From positions 248,001 to 312,000 of the forward strand of contig CAKMIA010000001.1 of the NCBI GenBank assembly GCA_927353735.1: DNA of 64,000 bases, given 5' to 3'. Position numbers and translations under genes: made by a program. The notes below the pieces were generated by a model. It saw nothing but the letters and a program-made list of their open reading frames with translations, had not been told where the DNA came from and made no database searches. The number at the start of each line of letters is the position of its first letter. Position 1 is the stretch's first letter. Below are positions 17,207 to 26,372 of this stretch, in pieces. The DNA is from an uncultured Veillonellaceae bacterium (GTDB lineage Bacteria; Bacillota; Negativicutes; Veillonellales; Dialisteraceae).

Positions 17207-17724
17207 GATTGCCCTCCCTGCTCCAGACGTTTGATTTCATCCCGAACCCGGGCTGCTTCCTCATAATTTTCTTCCTTGACCAGAGCTGCCAGCTTCGTTT
17301 TCAGCTGCTCTATCTCCGGAGAGGTTTTTTCCTCTTTACATGTATCAGCCATCCCCGGTGCCTTGCCTTCATGCTGTATTCCTTCCTGGGCCCTCCGGAA
17401 AAATGGCTTCAGGTTTTCCCGAAACGTCTCATAGCAGTCAGGACAGCCCAACATTCCTTCCTTCTGAAAGGTATCCAGCGTCGTCCCGCAGGAGCGGCAG
17501 GCCATACTGTGCAGGGCACTCATGGGATCACTCCACAAATCCCGAAACAGAGAATCATCAAACAGAGAATTCATCCAGGAGTGCATGCCTCCCATCCTGT
17601 TTCCGGCGTTCTGATACTGTTCCGCCGCACATTCCGGGCACAGATGCTCTTCCTTTCTGAGTCCGTTCACGACCTGTACATAATGCATAGTCGCTTCTCT
17701 TTTATGACAACGATCACAAAGCAT
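17203..17724 (-). CDS. mcsA: McsA, zinc-finger and UVR-domain activator of McsB
   Basis: 173-residue modulator of McsB and CtsR in the Clp stress pathway. Four CxxC pairs, CDRC (3-6), CPEC, CRSC and CPDC, bind metal. A C-terminal UVR domain (about 135-170, LAALVKEENYEEAARVRDEIKRLE) mediates protein contact. All cysteines are present, in contrast to the degraded neighbour McsB. The ATG directly abuts the ctsR stop codon (TAAATG) and follows GGAGGG. It overlaps mcsB by four bases. Confidence 0.95.
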   Translation of the reverse strand: MLCDRCHKREATMHYVQVVNGLRKEEHLCPECAAEQYQNAGNRMGGMHSWMNSLFDDSLFRDLWSDPMSALHSMACRSCGTTLDTFQKEGMLGCPDCYETFRENLKPFFRRAQEGIQHEGKAPGMADTCKEEKTSPEIEQLKTKLAALVKEENYEEAARVRDEIKRLEQGGQS

Positions 17725-18186
17725 TTATTTTCCCTCCTTTATGATCCGGCTGATCCGATGAACGGCATCCTTTACCGCGGAATGTTTCCGCTCTGCCGGA
17801 CAATGTTCCATAATGATGTCCATCAGTCCCTGCATCATCAGAAATTCACGCATCGTGATGGTTCCGGATGATACAAGCATCTGAAAATACTGTTCCATCA
17901 ATGAATCCGGATCTTTCTCTCCGGCAGTTTTCTTCTCTTTTTTTGCGGTAAGATTTTCAGTGCGGATGGAAATACGGATAAATCCGCCGCTTCCCCTCCG
18001 GGACTCTACTTGGAATCTCCGATCCGGACTGAACCGGGTATTGATGACATAAGTGACCTGTGACGGCGCACAATCCAGCAGTTCCGCCACTTCTTTTCTT
18101 TTCAATATCACGACCGGCGTCGTCTGATTTTTCAGCTGATTCAGAATGAACCTTTCTATCCGGTCGGACAGCATGTTGCTGACCAT
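17725..18186 (-). CDS. ctsR: Transcriptional repressor CtsR
   Basis: 153-residue dimeric repressor of class III heat-shock genes, inactivated by heat and removed by ClpC. The N-terminal winged helix-turn-helix is strongly conserved: KRKEVAELLDCAPSQVTYVINTRF and the tip of the wing ESRRGSGGFIRI. The C-terminal dimerisation part (about 90-150) is preserved in size. An alternative ATG four codons in would also keep the fold; the first is chosen because AAGGCAG precedes it at acceptable distance. Autoregulation is likely through the operator at 18260-18282. Confidence 0.95.
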   Translation of the reverse strand: MVSNMLSDRIERFILNQLKNQTTPVVILKRKEVAELLDCAPSQVTYVINTRFSPDRRFQVESRRGSGGFIRISIRTENLTAKKEKKTAGEKDPDSLMEQYFQMLVSSGTITMREFLMMQGLMDIIMEHCPAERKHSAVKDAVHRISRIIKEGK

Positions 18187-18252
18187 ACTATCACTGCCTT
18201 ATTTTCGATCTTCTTTCCAATCATAGCTTTCTCATCTGCCTGATGTATCCAC

Positions 18253-18282
18253 ATTATAAAGTCAAATGGTCAAATAGTCAAT
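18253..18282 (-). promoter_or_regulatory. ctsR promoter with three CtsR heptads
   Basis: Minus-strand TTGACT (18276-18281), 17 bp, TATAAT (18253-18258). Read on the plus strand, AGTCAAA (18260-18266), GGTCAAA (18268-18274) and AGTCAAT (18276-18282) are CtsR heptads with single-base spacers. They fill the spacer and -35. The known operator has two heptads separated by three bases, so the 8-bp period is a variant. Confidence 0.88.
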
Positions 18283-18376
18283 AGGGAATTTTACTTTTAA
18301 ACTTTTATAAAAGAGCCTGTATTTCATACATCTTTTCTACTTAGATAATCCCTTTGATCCAACACAGAGCTGCCAC

Positions 18377-18412
18377 AAAAAACGGGCAGGAACATTTTCC
18401 TGCCCGTTTTTT
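18377..18412. terminator. Terminator after recX (symmetric)
   Basis: AAAAAACGGGCAGGA/TCCTGCCCGTTTTTT stem with a short loop, overlapping the last recX codons. It ends the eight-gene rarA-to-recX operon. The remaining sequence to the ctsR promoter (18283-18376) is A/T-rich and shows nothing else I can name. Confidence 0.9.
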
Positions 18413-18875
18413 ATTCTTCAGTTATATTCAGGACCGCAGACACTACAGAAGGAGAAAATCCACGTCGTATCAGAAAGCCCACTGCCCGCCGGTACTGTGT
18501 CAGAAAATCCGGCTCCAGCCGGACCTTATGCTGCAGTGCCTGCCTCGCCTTTTCCTCTTCCTCCGCCTGCGTCAGATGCCGTTCCAGCTTCAGTCCCCGC
18601 ATTCGCAGCTTATTCTGAATATAGCGGTCGCCATAGAGACCGCCGTCACGATAAGCGGTAAACACCTCTTCCGCCAGCGCCTCATCATCCAGATACTTTG
18701 CTTTCTGCAGCCGGATGATGGTGTTTTCAATTTCCTCCGGCCCGTATCCCCGCTGTTTCAGCTTGGTACGGATCTCCCGTTCACTCTGCGCACGATACCC
18801 AAGAAGATGGAGAGCGGCCTCATAGGCGGTCCGGTTATTTGTCTTCATCTGCTGCCGCAATGACGCCGTCTTCAA
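18411..18875 (-). CDS. recX: RecA regulator RecX
   Basis: 154 residues from a TTG start (18873-18875) behind GGAGG, or 145 residues from an ATG at 18848; the first overlaps recA by about 40 bases. RecX inhibits RecA filament growth. Tandem three-helix repeats are visible: [40 protein letters not shown] and [12 protein letters not shown] (segments quoted separately). It lies directly after recA, the usual order. The position of the start is uncertain because both candidates lie inside recA. Confidence 0.9.
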   Translation of the reverse strand: MKTASLRQQMKTNNRTAYEAALHLLGYRAQSEREIRTKLKQRGYGPEEIENTIIRLQKAKYLDDEALAEEVFTAYRDGGLYGDRYIQNKLRMRGLKLERHLTQAEEEEKARQALQHKVRLEPDFLTQYRRAVGFLIRRGFSPSVVSAVLNITEE

Positions 18876-19905
18876 AGACCTCCGGTTCAGCTACCAGCGT
18901 ATCCCGGATGATCTTATCGATTTCCACCGCTACTTCCGGATGTTCTTTCAAATATTTCTTCGCATTTTCTCTGCCCTGGGAAATCCGTTCCCCCTTGTAG
19001 GAATACCATGCGCCGCTCTTCTGCAGAATATCCATGTTGGTCGCCATGTCGATCAGCGTACCTTCTCTGGAAATGCCCTCACCATACATAATATCGAAAT
19101 CTGCCACCTTGAAAGGCGGTGCCACCTTGTTTTTCACCACCTTGGCACGGGTACGGTTGCCAATGATTTCCGTCCCGTTTTTGATTGCCTCTGCCCGGCG
19201 GACCTCGATGCGGATGGTGGAATAAAATTTCAGTGCCCGGCCGCCGGTCGTCGTTTCCGGATTTCCGAACATGATCCCTACTTTTTCACGCAGCTGATTG
19301 ATAAAAATGACAATGGTGCCGGACTTGCTGATCACACCGGTCAGTTTACGCAGCGCCTTGCTCATGAGCCGCGCCTGCAGGCCGACAGACTGTTCCCCTA
19401 TATCGCCTTCAATTTCCTGTTTCGGAACCAGCGCCGCTACCGAGTCGATGACCACGATATCCACGGCCCCGCTGCGGACCAACGATTCACAGATGCTCAG
19501 TGCCTGCTCACCGCAGTCCGGCTGGGAAATCAGCAGCTCATGGGTATCCACACCCAGATGATGCGCATAAATGGGATCCAGCGCATGTTCCGCATCAATA
19601 AAAGCAGCCACTCCGCCCATTTTCTGTGCTTCGGCAATGGCATGGAGCGCCAGTGTGGTTTTCCCTGAGGATTCCGGGCCATAGATTTCAATGACACGGC
19701 CCCGTGGATATCCCCCTATTCCGACCGCTACATCCAGTGCGAGAGAACCGGTGGGAATCACCTCCAGATTCATCTTGGCACCCATGTCTCCCAGACGCAT
19801 AATGGCGCCGGTCCCAAATTCCTTTTCAATCTGATGCATGGCATTATCCAATGCCCTTTTCTTTTCCATCGCCAGTCTGTCCGATGTTGTCTGATTGCCT
19901 GCCAT
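18835..19905 (-). CDS. recA: Recombinase RecA
   Basis: 356-residue recombinase and SOS coprotease that forms filaments on single-stranded DNA. Walker A GPESSGKT is at 76-83, [13 protein letters not shown] and [12 protein letters not shown] carry Walker B, and [21 protein letters not shown] is the L2 region (quoted to 21 residues by family convention, here in two parts). The acidic C-terminus DEDK is typical. The ATG overlaps the cinA stop by one base (TAATG) and follows AAAGGAGGA. No separate promoter is visible in the short gap, so SOS control may come from the LexA-like site far upstream at rarA. Confidence 0.98.
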   Translation of the reverse strand: MAGNQTTSDRLAMEKKRALDNAMHQIEKEFGTGAIMRLGDMGAKMNLEVIPTGSLALDVAVGIGGYPRGRVIEIYGPESSGKTTLALHAIAEAQKMGGVAAFIDAEHALDPIYAHHLGVDTHELLISQPDCGEQALSICESLVRSGAVDIVVIDSVAALVPKQEIEGDIGEQSVGLQARLMSKALRKLTGVISKSGTIVIFINQLREKVGIMFGNPETTTGGRALKFYSTIRIEVRRAEAIKNGTEIIGNRTRAKVVKNKVAPPFKVADFDIMYGEGISREGTLIDMATNMDILQKSGAWYSYKGERISQGRENAKKYLKEHPEVAVEIDKIIRDTLVAEPEVFEDGVIAAADEDK

Positions 19906-21191
19906 TATATTTCCTCCTTTGCCTGCTGCGCCCCGGATGCCGATTCGCCTATATGATGGGCCCGAATATATTCTGCCGCATAGAACAGTGCCTTTTCCGC
20001 CGCACCATAGCGCACGCTCCTGCGTGAACCAAGAAAATGTTCCCGATGAATCTCTGTTCCGGCCGGGCCGGACACTCCGATGTAGACGAGTCCCTGCGGT
20101 TCTCCTCTGTCTCCGCCACCGGAGCCGGCATACCCCGTCGTCGATACCGCCAGATCCGCCTCATACAGACGGCGTGTCCCCTCGGCCATTTCCCGTGCCG
20201 TTTCCGGACTGACAGCGGTATATCGGGACAGCGTATCCGCCGACACATGCAGCACCTTTTCCTTGGCGCTTTCCCAGTAGGTGACCGCACTGCCCTTGAA
20301 ATAAGAAGAACTCCCCGGCCAGTCTGTCATCAGTTTCCCGATCAGCCCGCCGGTACAGGATTCTGCGGCGCAAAATGTCAGTTTGCTCTTGGTCAGAAGC
20401 TGTACCAGATCGCCCCGCGCCTCATTCTCCAGATTATAGCACGCGGTGGGAAGCCGCTTTCCGATTTCTTCTGCAAGCGGCCGGAGCAGATCCATAGCCG
20501 CTCCTTCATCCATTCCTTTTGCCGTAAGCCGGATAGCGATATAGCCGGGCCGTGCATAAAAAGCAATGGTCGGATTGGACTGTGCCTCCACCAGATCCCG
20601 AAGCTTCTGCTCTACATCGATTTCAGACGTATTTTCTACGGACAAAACCAGAGAACGGATAATTCCCTGATTTCCCAGAAAAGCTGTCAGGCGGGGCATC
20701 ATCTGATGCGCTGCCATCTGTTTCATTTCAAAGGGAGGCCCCGGCAGGTGAATCAGGATTTTTCCCTGATGACGCACGATACATCCGCTGGCCGAACCAT
20801 TTTCATTGGGAAGAAGCTCCGCGCCTTCCGCAAACCAGGCCTGACGTTCCTGCGGCTCCTGCCATTTTCGGCCGTATTGCGCATAGTACCGGCGCAGCCG
20901 TTGTTCCTCTTCCGGAAATTTCACAAAGGGAAGTCCCAGCGCCCGTGCGCCGGCCTGTTTGGTAATGTCGCCTTGCGTGGCACCCAAGCCGCCGGACGTG
21001 ATCACAAGGTCGGCCCGTTCCAGAGCCTGCCGGAATACCGATGTCATGCGGTCCGGATTATCTCCCACCGTTGTCATATAGGCCACAGTATATCCATGCT
21101 CGTTTAAAAACGAAGCCAGCCACTGACTGTTTTCATTGGTAATCTCTCCCAGAAGTAGTTCCGTTCCGGTCGTAATGATCTCTGCAATCAT
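19905..21191 (-). CDS. cinA: CinA: competence/damage-inducible protein, NMN amidase
   Basis: 428 residues. The N-terminal MoCF/COG1058 domain (about 1-170) has [19 protein letters not shown] and [14 protein letters not shown] and is linked to ADP-ribose or nucleotide hydrolysis. The C-terminal domain (about 265-420) has [16 protein letters not shown] and SVGYAG-type [17 protein letters not shown], the nicotinamide mononucleotide deamidase site with its catalytic Ser. cinA-recA adjacency is common in Firmicutes. It follows rimO by 9 bp. Confidence 0.95.
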   Translation of the reverse strand: MIAEIITTGTELLLGEITNENSQWLASFLNEHGYTVAYMTTVGDNPDRMTSVFRQALERADLVITSGGLGATQGDITKQAGARALGLPFVKFPEEEQRLRRYYAQYGRKWQEPQERQAWFAEGAELLPNENGSASGCIVRHQGKILIHLPGPPFEMKQMAAHQMMPRLTAFLGNQGIIRSLVLSVENTSEIDVEQKLRDLVEAQSNPTIAFYARPGYIAIRLTAKGMDEGAAMDLLRPLAEEIGKRLPTACYNLENEARGDLVQLLTKSKLTFCAAESCTGGLIGKLMTDWPGSSSYFKGSAVTYWESAKEKVLHVSADTLSRYTAVSPETAREMAEGTRRLYEADLAVSTTGYAGSGGGDRGEPQGLVYIGVSGPAGTEIHREHFLGSRRSVRYGAAEKALFYAAEYIRAHHIGESASGAQQAKEEI

Positions 21192-21200
21192 AATTCTGCC

Positions 21201-22544
21201 TTACTTTATCCGTTCTGCAATCAGATCATAGGCATATCCGTCAGTGATCCGCACATGGATGAAATCTCCGGGCTTCACATCACCGGGATTGTCTATATAT
21301 ACATTGCCGTCCACTTCCGGCGCCTGGAAAACCGTGCGCCCCTTGGCCTGAATCTGTCCATTTCCCGCATCAATCAGTTCTTCTACCAGCGCTTCCGTTT
21401 CCATCCCGACTGCATTGCGGTCGTTTTCCTCAGAAATAGCCGCCTGTGCAGCCATCAGCCGATGATATCTGTCCTCTTTGACCTCCTCCGGAATCTGCCC
21501 GTCCATTCTGGCAGCCGGTGTCCCGTCCTGCGGAGAAAACATAAAAGCTCCCATATCATCAAATTTGACTTCCTGCACAAACTGCAGCAATTCTTCAAAA
21601 TCCTGTTCTGTTTCTCCCGGAAATCCTACCATCAGTGTCGTACGGACAGTCATGGGCACACGGACTGACCGGATTTTCCGGAGAAGCTGCCGGATGCTTT
21701 CAGAAGAATCCCTCCGGTTCATCCGCTTCAATACGGAATCGCTGATATGCTGCAGCGGAATATCCACGTATTTGCAGATTTTTGGTTCCGATACGATCAG
21801 ATCCAGCAGTTCATCAGTGAAATACGTCGGATACAGATAAAACAGACGAATCCAGTGTACCCTATCCACCTTGACCATTTCCCGGAGCAGTCCTGCCAGC
21901 GTGGTTCCATCCCGCAGATCCCGTCCATAGCAGGACAGATCCTGAGCAATCAGATTGAATTCACGGACGCCCCGTGCAGCCAGCTCCCTCACCTCATGCA
22001 TGACCGAAGCAATGGGACGGCTGCGCATCCGGCCGCGCACATACGGAATATAACAGAAGGTACAGCCGTTGCTGCATCCTTCTGCAATCTTCACATAGGC
22101 CATATATTCCGGCGTTGTCAGCTGGCGGGGAAGAAGCTCTTCATGCTGGCAGGGCGCAGTATCAAAGAACTGAACCTTTTTGTCTGTTTCATAAAACTGC
22201 TTCACTGCCTCCAGAATCCGCTGCCAGGAGTTCGTTCCGAGAAGAATATCAATTTCGGGGATTTCCTTAGCCAGATCCGCCTGAAATTCCTGCGTCAGGC
22301 AGCCCGCTGCCACAAGGCATTCACAGGTTCCGTTTTTCCGGGATTCCGCCGCTTCCAGCAGAGTCTGTACGGATTCTTCCTTGGCAGGATCGATAAAGGT
22401 ACAGGTATTGACAATAAGAACCTGCGCCGTTTCCAGATCCTCCGTCAGCTCAAACCCGGCATCCTCCAGAATTCCGAGCATCTTTTCCGTATCCACCAGA
22501 TTCTTTGAACAGCCGAGACTGATAAATCCCAATTTTTTCTTCAT
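21201..22544 (-). CDS. rimO: Ribosomal protein S12 methylthiotransferase RimO
   Basis: 447-residue radical SAM enzyme that adds a methylthio group to Asp88 of ribosomal protein S12. The N-terminal cluster-binding domain starts LGCSKNLVDTE and has a second Cys in VNTCTF. The radical SAM motif is CSNGCTFCYIP (C-x3-C-x2-C, about 155-165), followed by QDLSCYGRDL. The C-terminal TRAM domain (about 380-447) ends with GDFIHVRITDGYAYDLIAE. SLGCSKNLVD separates RimO from MiaB. It sits 3 bp after the binding-protein-like gene and is part of the rarA-recX operon. Confidence 0.95.
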   Translation of the reverse strand: MKKKLGFISLGCSKNLVDTEKMLGILEDAGFELTEDLETAQVLIVNTCTFIDPAKEESVQTLLEAAESRKNGTCECLVAAGCLTQEFQADLAKEIPEIDILLGTNSWQRILEAVKQFYETDKKVQFFDTAPCQHEELLPRQLTTPEYMAYVKIAEGCSNGCTFCYIPYVRGRMRSRPIASVMHEVRELAARGVREFNLIAQDLSCYGRDLRDGTTLAGLLREMVKVDRVHWIRLFYLYPTYFTDELLDLIVSEPKICKYVDIPLQHISDSVLKRMNRRDSSESIRQLLRKIRSVRVPMTVRTTLMVGFPGETEQDFEELLQFVQEVKFDDMGAFMFSPQDGTPAARMDGQIPEEVKEDRYHRLMAAQAAISEENDRNAVGMETEALVEELIDAGNGQIQAKGRTVFQAPEVDGNVYIDNPGDVKPGDFIHVRITDGYAYDLIAERIK

Positions 22545-22547
22545 GGT

Positions 22548-23579
22548 TTATTCCTTTCCAAACCGAATCTCCTGCAGCCACCGGGACAGCAGTTCTTTCT
22601 TCCCCAATTCTGTATATTGTTTTTCCAGAGCCCAGAATGAAAGTTTTGTTCCCGCATCATCCACAGGCATTCCGGCATCATTGACATAAATGAAATGATA
22701 GGAATTCTGCTCTTTCTGCGCTTCCTGTGATTCTGAGTCCAGCAGCCAGTCTATAAAATCAGCAGCACGCTCTGCCTGAGAACTATCCCGTGCCAGCGCC
22801 GCCCCATACAGATAGAAAAATGTCCCGTCCTCCGGATAAATGATACGGACCGGAAGCCCTTCCTGCTGCACTTTCTTTGCCTCGTCCAGACCGGAAATTC
22901 CGATATCGCATTTATCCATGGCCGCCATCTGTGCTGGTGTGGACAGATATTTTCCATACTGCACAATATGCGCGGAAGCATCCCGAAGCCTCTGGAAGGT
23001 CCCCTCCTCTCCGAAATGCTCCACCAGTGCCATCAGGCTTTCCTCCGAATATTCCGAAGCAATGAAATCCGTCATCACAAGACGGACACTCTGCCGGGAC
23101 AGGACTTCATCCCAGGTATAGAAAAAGGCGGGATGCGCCGAAGCAAACTCCGCATTGACCGCAAAAACAGCCGGATTCAGCCATATGCCGGTCCAGTAGC
23201 CATCCCCATCCTTACAGGAATTCAGCACGGTATCTGTCCGATCCGATACATGAGGCGCCAGAAGATTCTTTTCTTTTAATGCCATCAGCGTTTTCTGTGA
23301 CGCCACATATAAATCCGGAATCTGGCCTGACCGCGCCGCCTGGACCATACCGGTTCCGGACATTTCCTGAACAACCAGCTTCACGCCGCTGTTTCTGAAA
23401 AAAGGTCCTTCAAAGGCCTGTACTGCGCTCTGCGGCAAATCCGTATAGATCAGAATTTTTTCCGCCGGTATTTCCGCTTCCCGCCGCGCTTCTTCCCGCT
23501 TTTCCATATACTGGAACAGAAAAGCAAAAACAGCCCCTGTCAGCAGGAGGAACAGCAGTATGGCACCGCCTCTGCGCAT
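22548..23579 (-). CDS. Orphan solute-binding-protein-like, membrane-anchored
   Basis: 343 residues. One N-terminal membrane segment (about 5-24) is followed by a charged linker and a periplasmic-binding-protein type II fold of the ferric/thiamine/phosphonate kind: KILIYTDLPQSAV, then PDLYVASQ, and GYWTGIWLNPAVFAVN, typical of bacterial extracellular solute-binding family 1. No lipobox Cys is present, so it is probably a tethered protein. No permease or ATPase gene is nearby; it sits between rodZ and rimO in a DNA-repair operon. The start at 23579 follows GAGGTGAGG; a 25-codon extension is not used. The ligand is unknown. Confidence 0.85.
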   Translation of the reverse strand: MRRGGAILLFLLLTGAVFAFLFQYMEKREEARREAEIPAEKILIYTDLPQSAVQAFEGPFFRNSGVKLVVQEMSGTGMVQAARSGQIPDLYVASQKTLMALKEKNLLAPHVSDRTDTVLNSCKDGDGYWTGIWLNPAVFAVNAEFASAHPAFFYTWDEVLSRQSVRLVMTDFIASEYSEESLMALVEHFGEEGTFQRLRDASAHIVQYGKYLSTPAQMAAMDKCDIGISGLDEAKKVQQEGLPVRIIYPEDGTFFYLYGAALARDSSQAERAADFIDWLLDSESQEAQKEQNSYHFIYVNDAGMPVDDAGTKLSFWALEKQYTELGKKELLSRWLQEIRFGKE

Positions 23580-23610
23580 AGCCTCACCTCTTTGGATCTC
23601 TTCACCATGA

Positions 23611-24033
23611 TCAGAAATAAAACAGCCATATCCAGAATAAAATAAACAGTACAAATCCGGTTAAAAGGATCATCCACTCCAGACGGGTAAAATGCTTCCG
23701 GTCTGTCCGCCGGCCCACATGTCCCCTCCGGACCGGCGCGGCAGTTTCTGTCTTTTCCCATCGCTTTTTTTCCGCAATGGAAATTCCGGATGCCGCATGA
23801 ATTTCCGCATTGAACTGCCGGACCATGGCATCACCGTCCAGTCCGACAGCCTGGGCATAATTCCGGATAAATCCCTTGACATACACCGGATCTCCGATGA
23901 CCTTGTACTCACCCCGCTCTATGGCATCCAGATAGCTCTGCCGGATATATGTTTTCCGGCAGACCGCATCCAGATCCATCTGATTCTGTTCCCGCTGTGC
24001 CTTTAATATGGCCCCTACCGATTCATTTCCCAT
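23611..24033 (-). CDS. RodZ-like helix-turn-helix membrane protein
   Basis: 140 residues: an N-terminal Cro/C1-type HTH_25 domain (about 5-70, ILKAQREQNQMDLDAVC, SYLDAIERGEY, GDPVYVKGFIRNYA), a basic linker (about 95-112) and a C-terminal membrane segment (about 117-138). This is the RodZ arrangement, where the HTH binds MreB, but the usual periplasmic domain is missing because the protein ends right after the membrane. TTGAGGAAAT precedes the ATG. It lies between ftsK and the binding-protein-like gene, and the rodZ-next-to-ftsK context is common. A role in cell shape is inference. Confidence 0.88.
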   Translation of the reverse strand: MGNESVGAILKAQREQNQMDLDAVCRKTYIRQSYLDAIERGEYKVIGDPVYVKGFIRNYAQAVGLDGDAMVRQFNAEIHAASGISIAEKKRWEKTETAAPVRRGHVGRRTDRKHFTRLEWMILLTGFVLFILFWIWLFYF

Positions 24034-24050
24034 AATTTCCTCAAATCACC

Positions 24051-26360
24051 TTATGGCTGCTTATTTTCCTTCTGGAAGAAACGGGATTCCGCTTCTTCCC
24101 TGGTCATCAAAATATCCCGCGGCTTTGCACCGTCCGCCGGTCCGACGATTCCCATATGTTCCAGTGTATCCATCAGCCGTCCGGCGCGGGTATAGCCGAT
24201 CCGGAACCGGCGCTGCAGCATGGACACAGATGCTTTCTTGGTATCCAGAATCCATTCCGCCGCTTCCTGCAGCAATTCGTCTTCCTGTTCTGCTTCCTGT
24301 ACACGCTCCGGCTTTTCCGGCAGGTCCAGATTGATAGCCTCATACCGGACTTCCCCCTGCACGGCTTCCGTCTTGATATAGTTGGCCACGGCTTCCACTT
24401 CCTCATCGGAAACAAAAGCCCCCTGTACGCGGACCGGGTTGGCCGCTCCCATGGGATTGAAAAGCATGTCTCCCTTCCCGATCAGCTTCTCCGCACCGGC
24501 CATATCCAGAATGGTGCGGGAATCCACCTGCGAGGAAACGGCAAAGGAAATCCTGCTGGGAATATTGGCCTTGATCACACCGGTAATGACATCCACCGAA
24601 GGACGCTGCGTAGCCAGCACCAGATGAATCCCGGCAGCCCGCGCTTTCTGTGCCAGCCGGCAGATGGCATCCTCCACGCTGTCCGAGGCCGCCATCATCA
24701 GATCTGCCAGTTCATCAATAATAATGACAATAAACGGAAGCCGCTGTTCGGGATTCAGCTTGTTGTATCCGCCGATATCTCTTACATGGGCATAGGAAAA
24801 CTGCTGGTACCGGGATTCCATTTCCCGTACAGCCCACTGCAGGGCACCGGCCGCCTTTTTCGCTTCCGTCACTACCGGAATACGCAGATGTGGAATGCCA
24901 TTATATACCGAAAGCTCCACCACCTTCGGATCAATCAGAATCAGTTTGACATCATCCGGCTGCTGGTGAAACAGAATGCTCATAATGATCGTATTGATGC
25001 ACACGCTTTTCCCGCTGCCCGTTGAGCCGGCGATGAGCAGATGAGGCATTTTTGTCAGATCCGTAACGACAGGCCGGCCGGTAATATCCTTGCCCAGTGC
25101 CACAGGCACGCCGCCTTTTCTGTTCTTAAAGCTGCTGTCATCCAGAACGTCCCGCAGAGCAACTTCCGCCGTCTTTTCATTTGGCACTTCAATGCCTACA
25201 GCAGATTTCCCGGGAATCGGTGCCTCTATGCGGATATGAGTTGCCGCCAGCTGCAGTGCAATATCATCCTGCAGATTGGTAATGCGGCTGACCTTCACCC
25301 CCGGCGCCGGTTCCAGCTCATAACGGGTCACCGTCGGGCCGACGCTGACATCGGTAATACGTACGCTGACACCGAAGCTGCGAAGCGTGGATTCCAGCAC
25401 CTGCACATTTTTCCGTGCTTCCTCCCGGACTGAACCGGAGGTCTGTGTTCCCTCATGCAGAAGTGATAAAGGAGGACGCCGGTAGGCCGGGTTCCCCGTT
25501 CCCGGCGTCTTTTCCTGAATCTCAGCCGTCTCCGGTGCTTCATCCGCCGGTTCAGTCCGTTTCTCCGCCGCCGGCACCGTCGTCTCATCATCGGATTCCA
25601 CATCCGGGATTTCCGTTTCAGGCGCTTCATCTGAAACCGGCTCCACTTCGGGAATTTCCGACGGAATGACCGGATCTTCCCGCTGCTTTTCCTTTTTCTG
25701 GAACAGAAATCCCTTCGGAGGTTCGTTTTCCTCCTCTGCAGGTTCCCGGCTTTCCGCCGCCAGCCGCTGCTGCTCTTCCCATGCCGCCTTCTTTTCCAGA
25801 ATCACCGTATGAACATGCTTCATTTTTGTTTCTGTTTTAGCCCCGAGGATCTGCATTCCGTTAGTCAGAGACCAGTGCGTCATGAGCAGAATACCGGAAG
25901 CAGACAGAGCAAACAGCACAAGAGTCGTCCCAATGCCACTGCCGAACAGAATATGAAGCCCCCAGACCAATCCCCCGCCGATGATTCCACCATACTGAGA
26001 CAGACTGTCTGCCGTCAGTTCCCTGCCCGGCAGCGTTTCCCAGTGATGAATCCATCCGAGAGCCAGCACATACAGTGCCCCCCAGAGACAGCCTTTTTTA
26101 GTCAGAGAAAATCCTCTGCCCCGGTAAACGTACCGGGCCCCCATATAAACCAGAAATATACAGGGAAGCACTGCCAGACTCCCGAACAGAAAATGCAGGG
26201 TATCCTCCATCCAGCTTCCCAGGATTCCCAAATCCTGTCCTGTCAGGCTGATACAGAGAAAAACACCGAACAGAAAAAGGAAAATTCCCGTAATTTCATA
26301 TTGATGCGTGGTTGAAGTCTGTTTCCTTTTTCCGCTGCGCGTTTTTTTCTTCACTCCCAT
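24051..26360 (-). CDS. ftsK: DNA translocase FtsK/SpoIIIE
   Basis: 769-residue septal DNA pump that clears chromosomes from the division site. The N-terminus has four to five membrane segments (about 25-170). An acidic, Glu/Pro-rich linker (about 190-300) follows. The RecA-like motor (about 300-690) has Walker [12 protein letters not shown] and Walker [26 protein letters not shown]. The C-terminal gamma winged helix (about 700-765, [15 protein letters not shown]) reads polar DNA motifs. rarA lies 12 bp upstream. The linker is of the short SpoIIIE kind rather than the long E. coli FtsK kind. Confidence 0.97.
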   Translation of the reverse strand: MGVKKKTRSGKRKQTSTTHQYEITGIFLFLFGVFLCISLTGQDLGILGSWMEDTLHFLFGSLAVLPCIFLVYMGARYVYRGRGFSLTKKGCLWGALYVLALGWIHHWETLPGRELTADSLSQYGGIIGGGLVWGLHILFGSGIGTTLVLFALSASGILLMTHWSLTNGMQILGAKTETKMKHVHTVILEKKAAWEEQQRLAAESREPAEEENEPPKGFLFQKKEKQREDPVIPSEIPEVEPVSDEAPETEIPDVESDDETTVPAAEKRTEPADEAPETAEIQEKTPGTGNPAYRRPPLSLLHEGTQTSGSVREEARKNVQVLESTLRSFGVSVRITDVSVGPTVTRYELEPAPGVKVSRITNLQDDIALQLAATHIRIEAPIPGKSAVGIEVPNEKTAEVALRDVLDDSSFKNRKGGVPVALGKDITGRPVVTDLTKMPHLLIAGSTGSGKSVCINTIIMSILFHQQPDDVKLILIDPKVVELSVYNGIPHLRIPVVTEAKKAAGALQWAVREMESRYQQFSYAHVRDIGGYNKLNPEQRLPFIVIIIDELADLMMAASDSVEDAICRLAQKARAAGIHLVLATQRPSVDVITGVIKANIPSRISFAVSSQVDSRTILDMAGAEKLIGKGDMLFNPMGAANPVRVQGAFVSDEEVEAVANYIKTEAVQGEVRYEAINLDLPEKPERVQEAEQEDELLQEAAEWILDTKKASVSMLQRRFRIGYTRAGRLMDTLEHMGIVGPADGAKPRDILMTREEAESRFFQKENKQP

Positions 26361-26372
26361 TCCACCTTCTCC

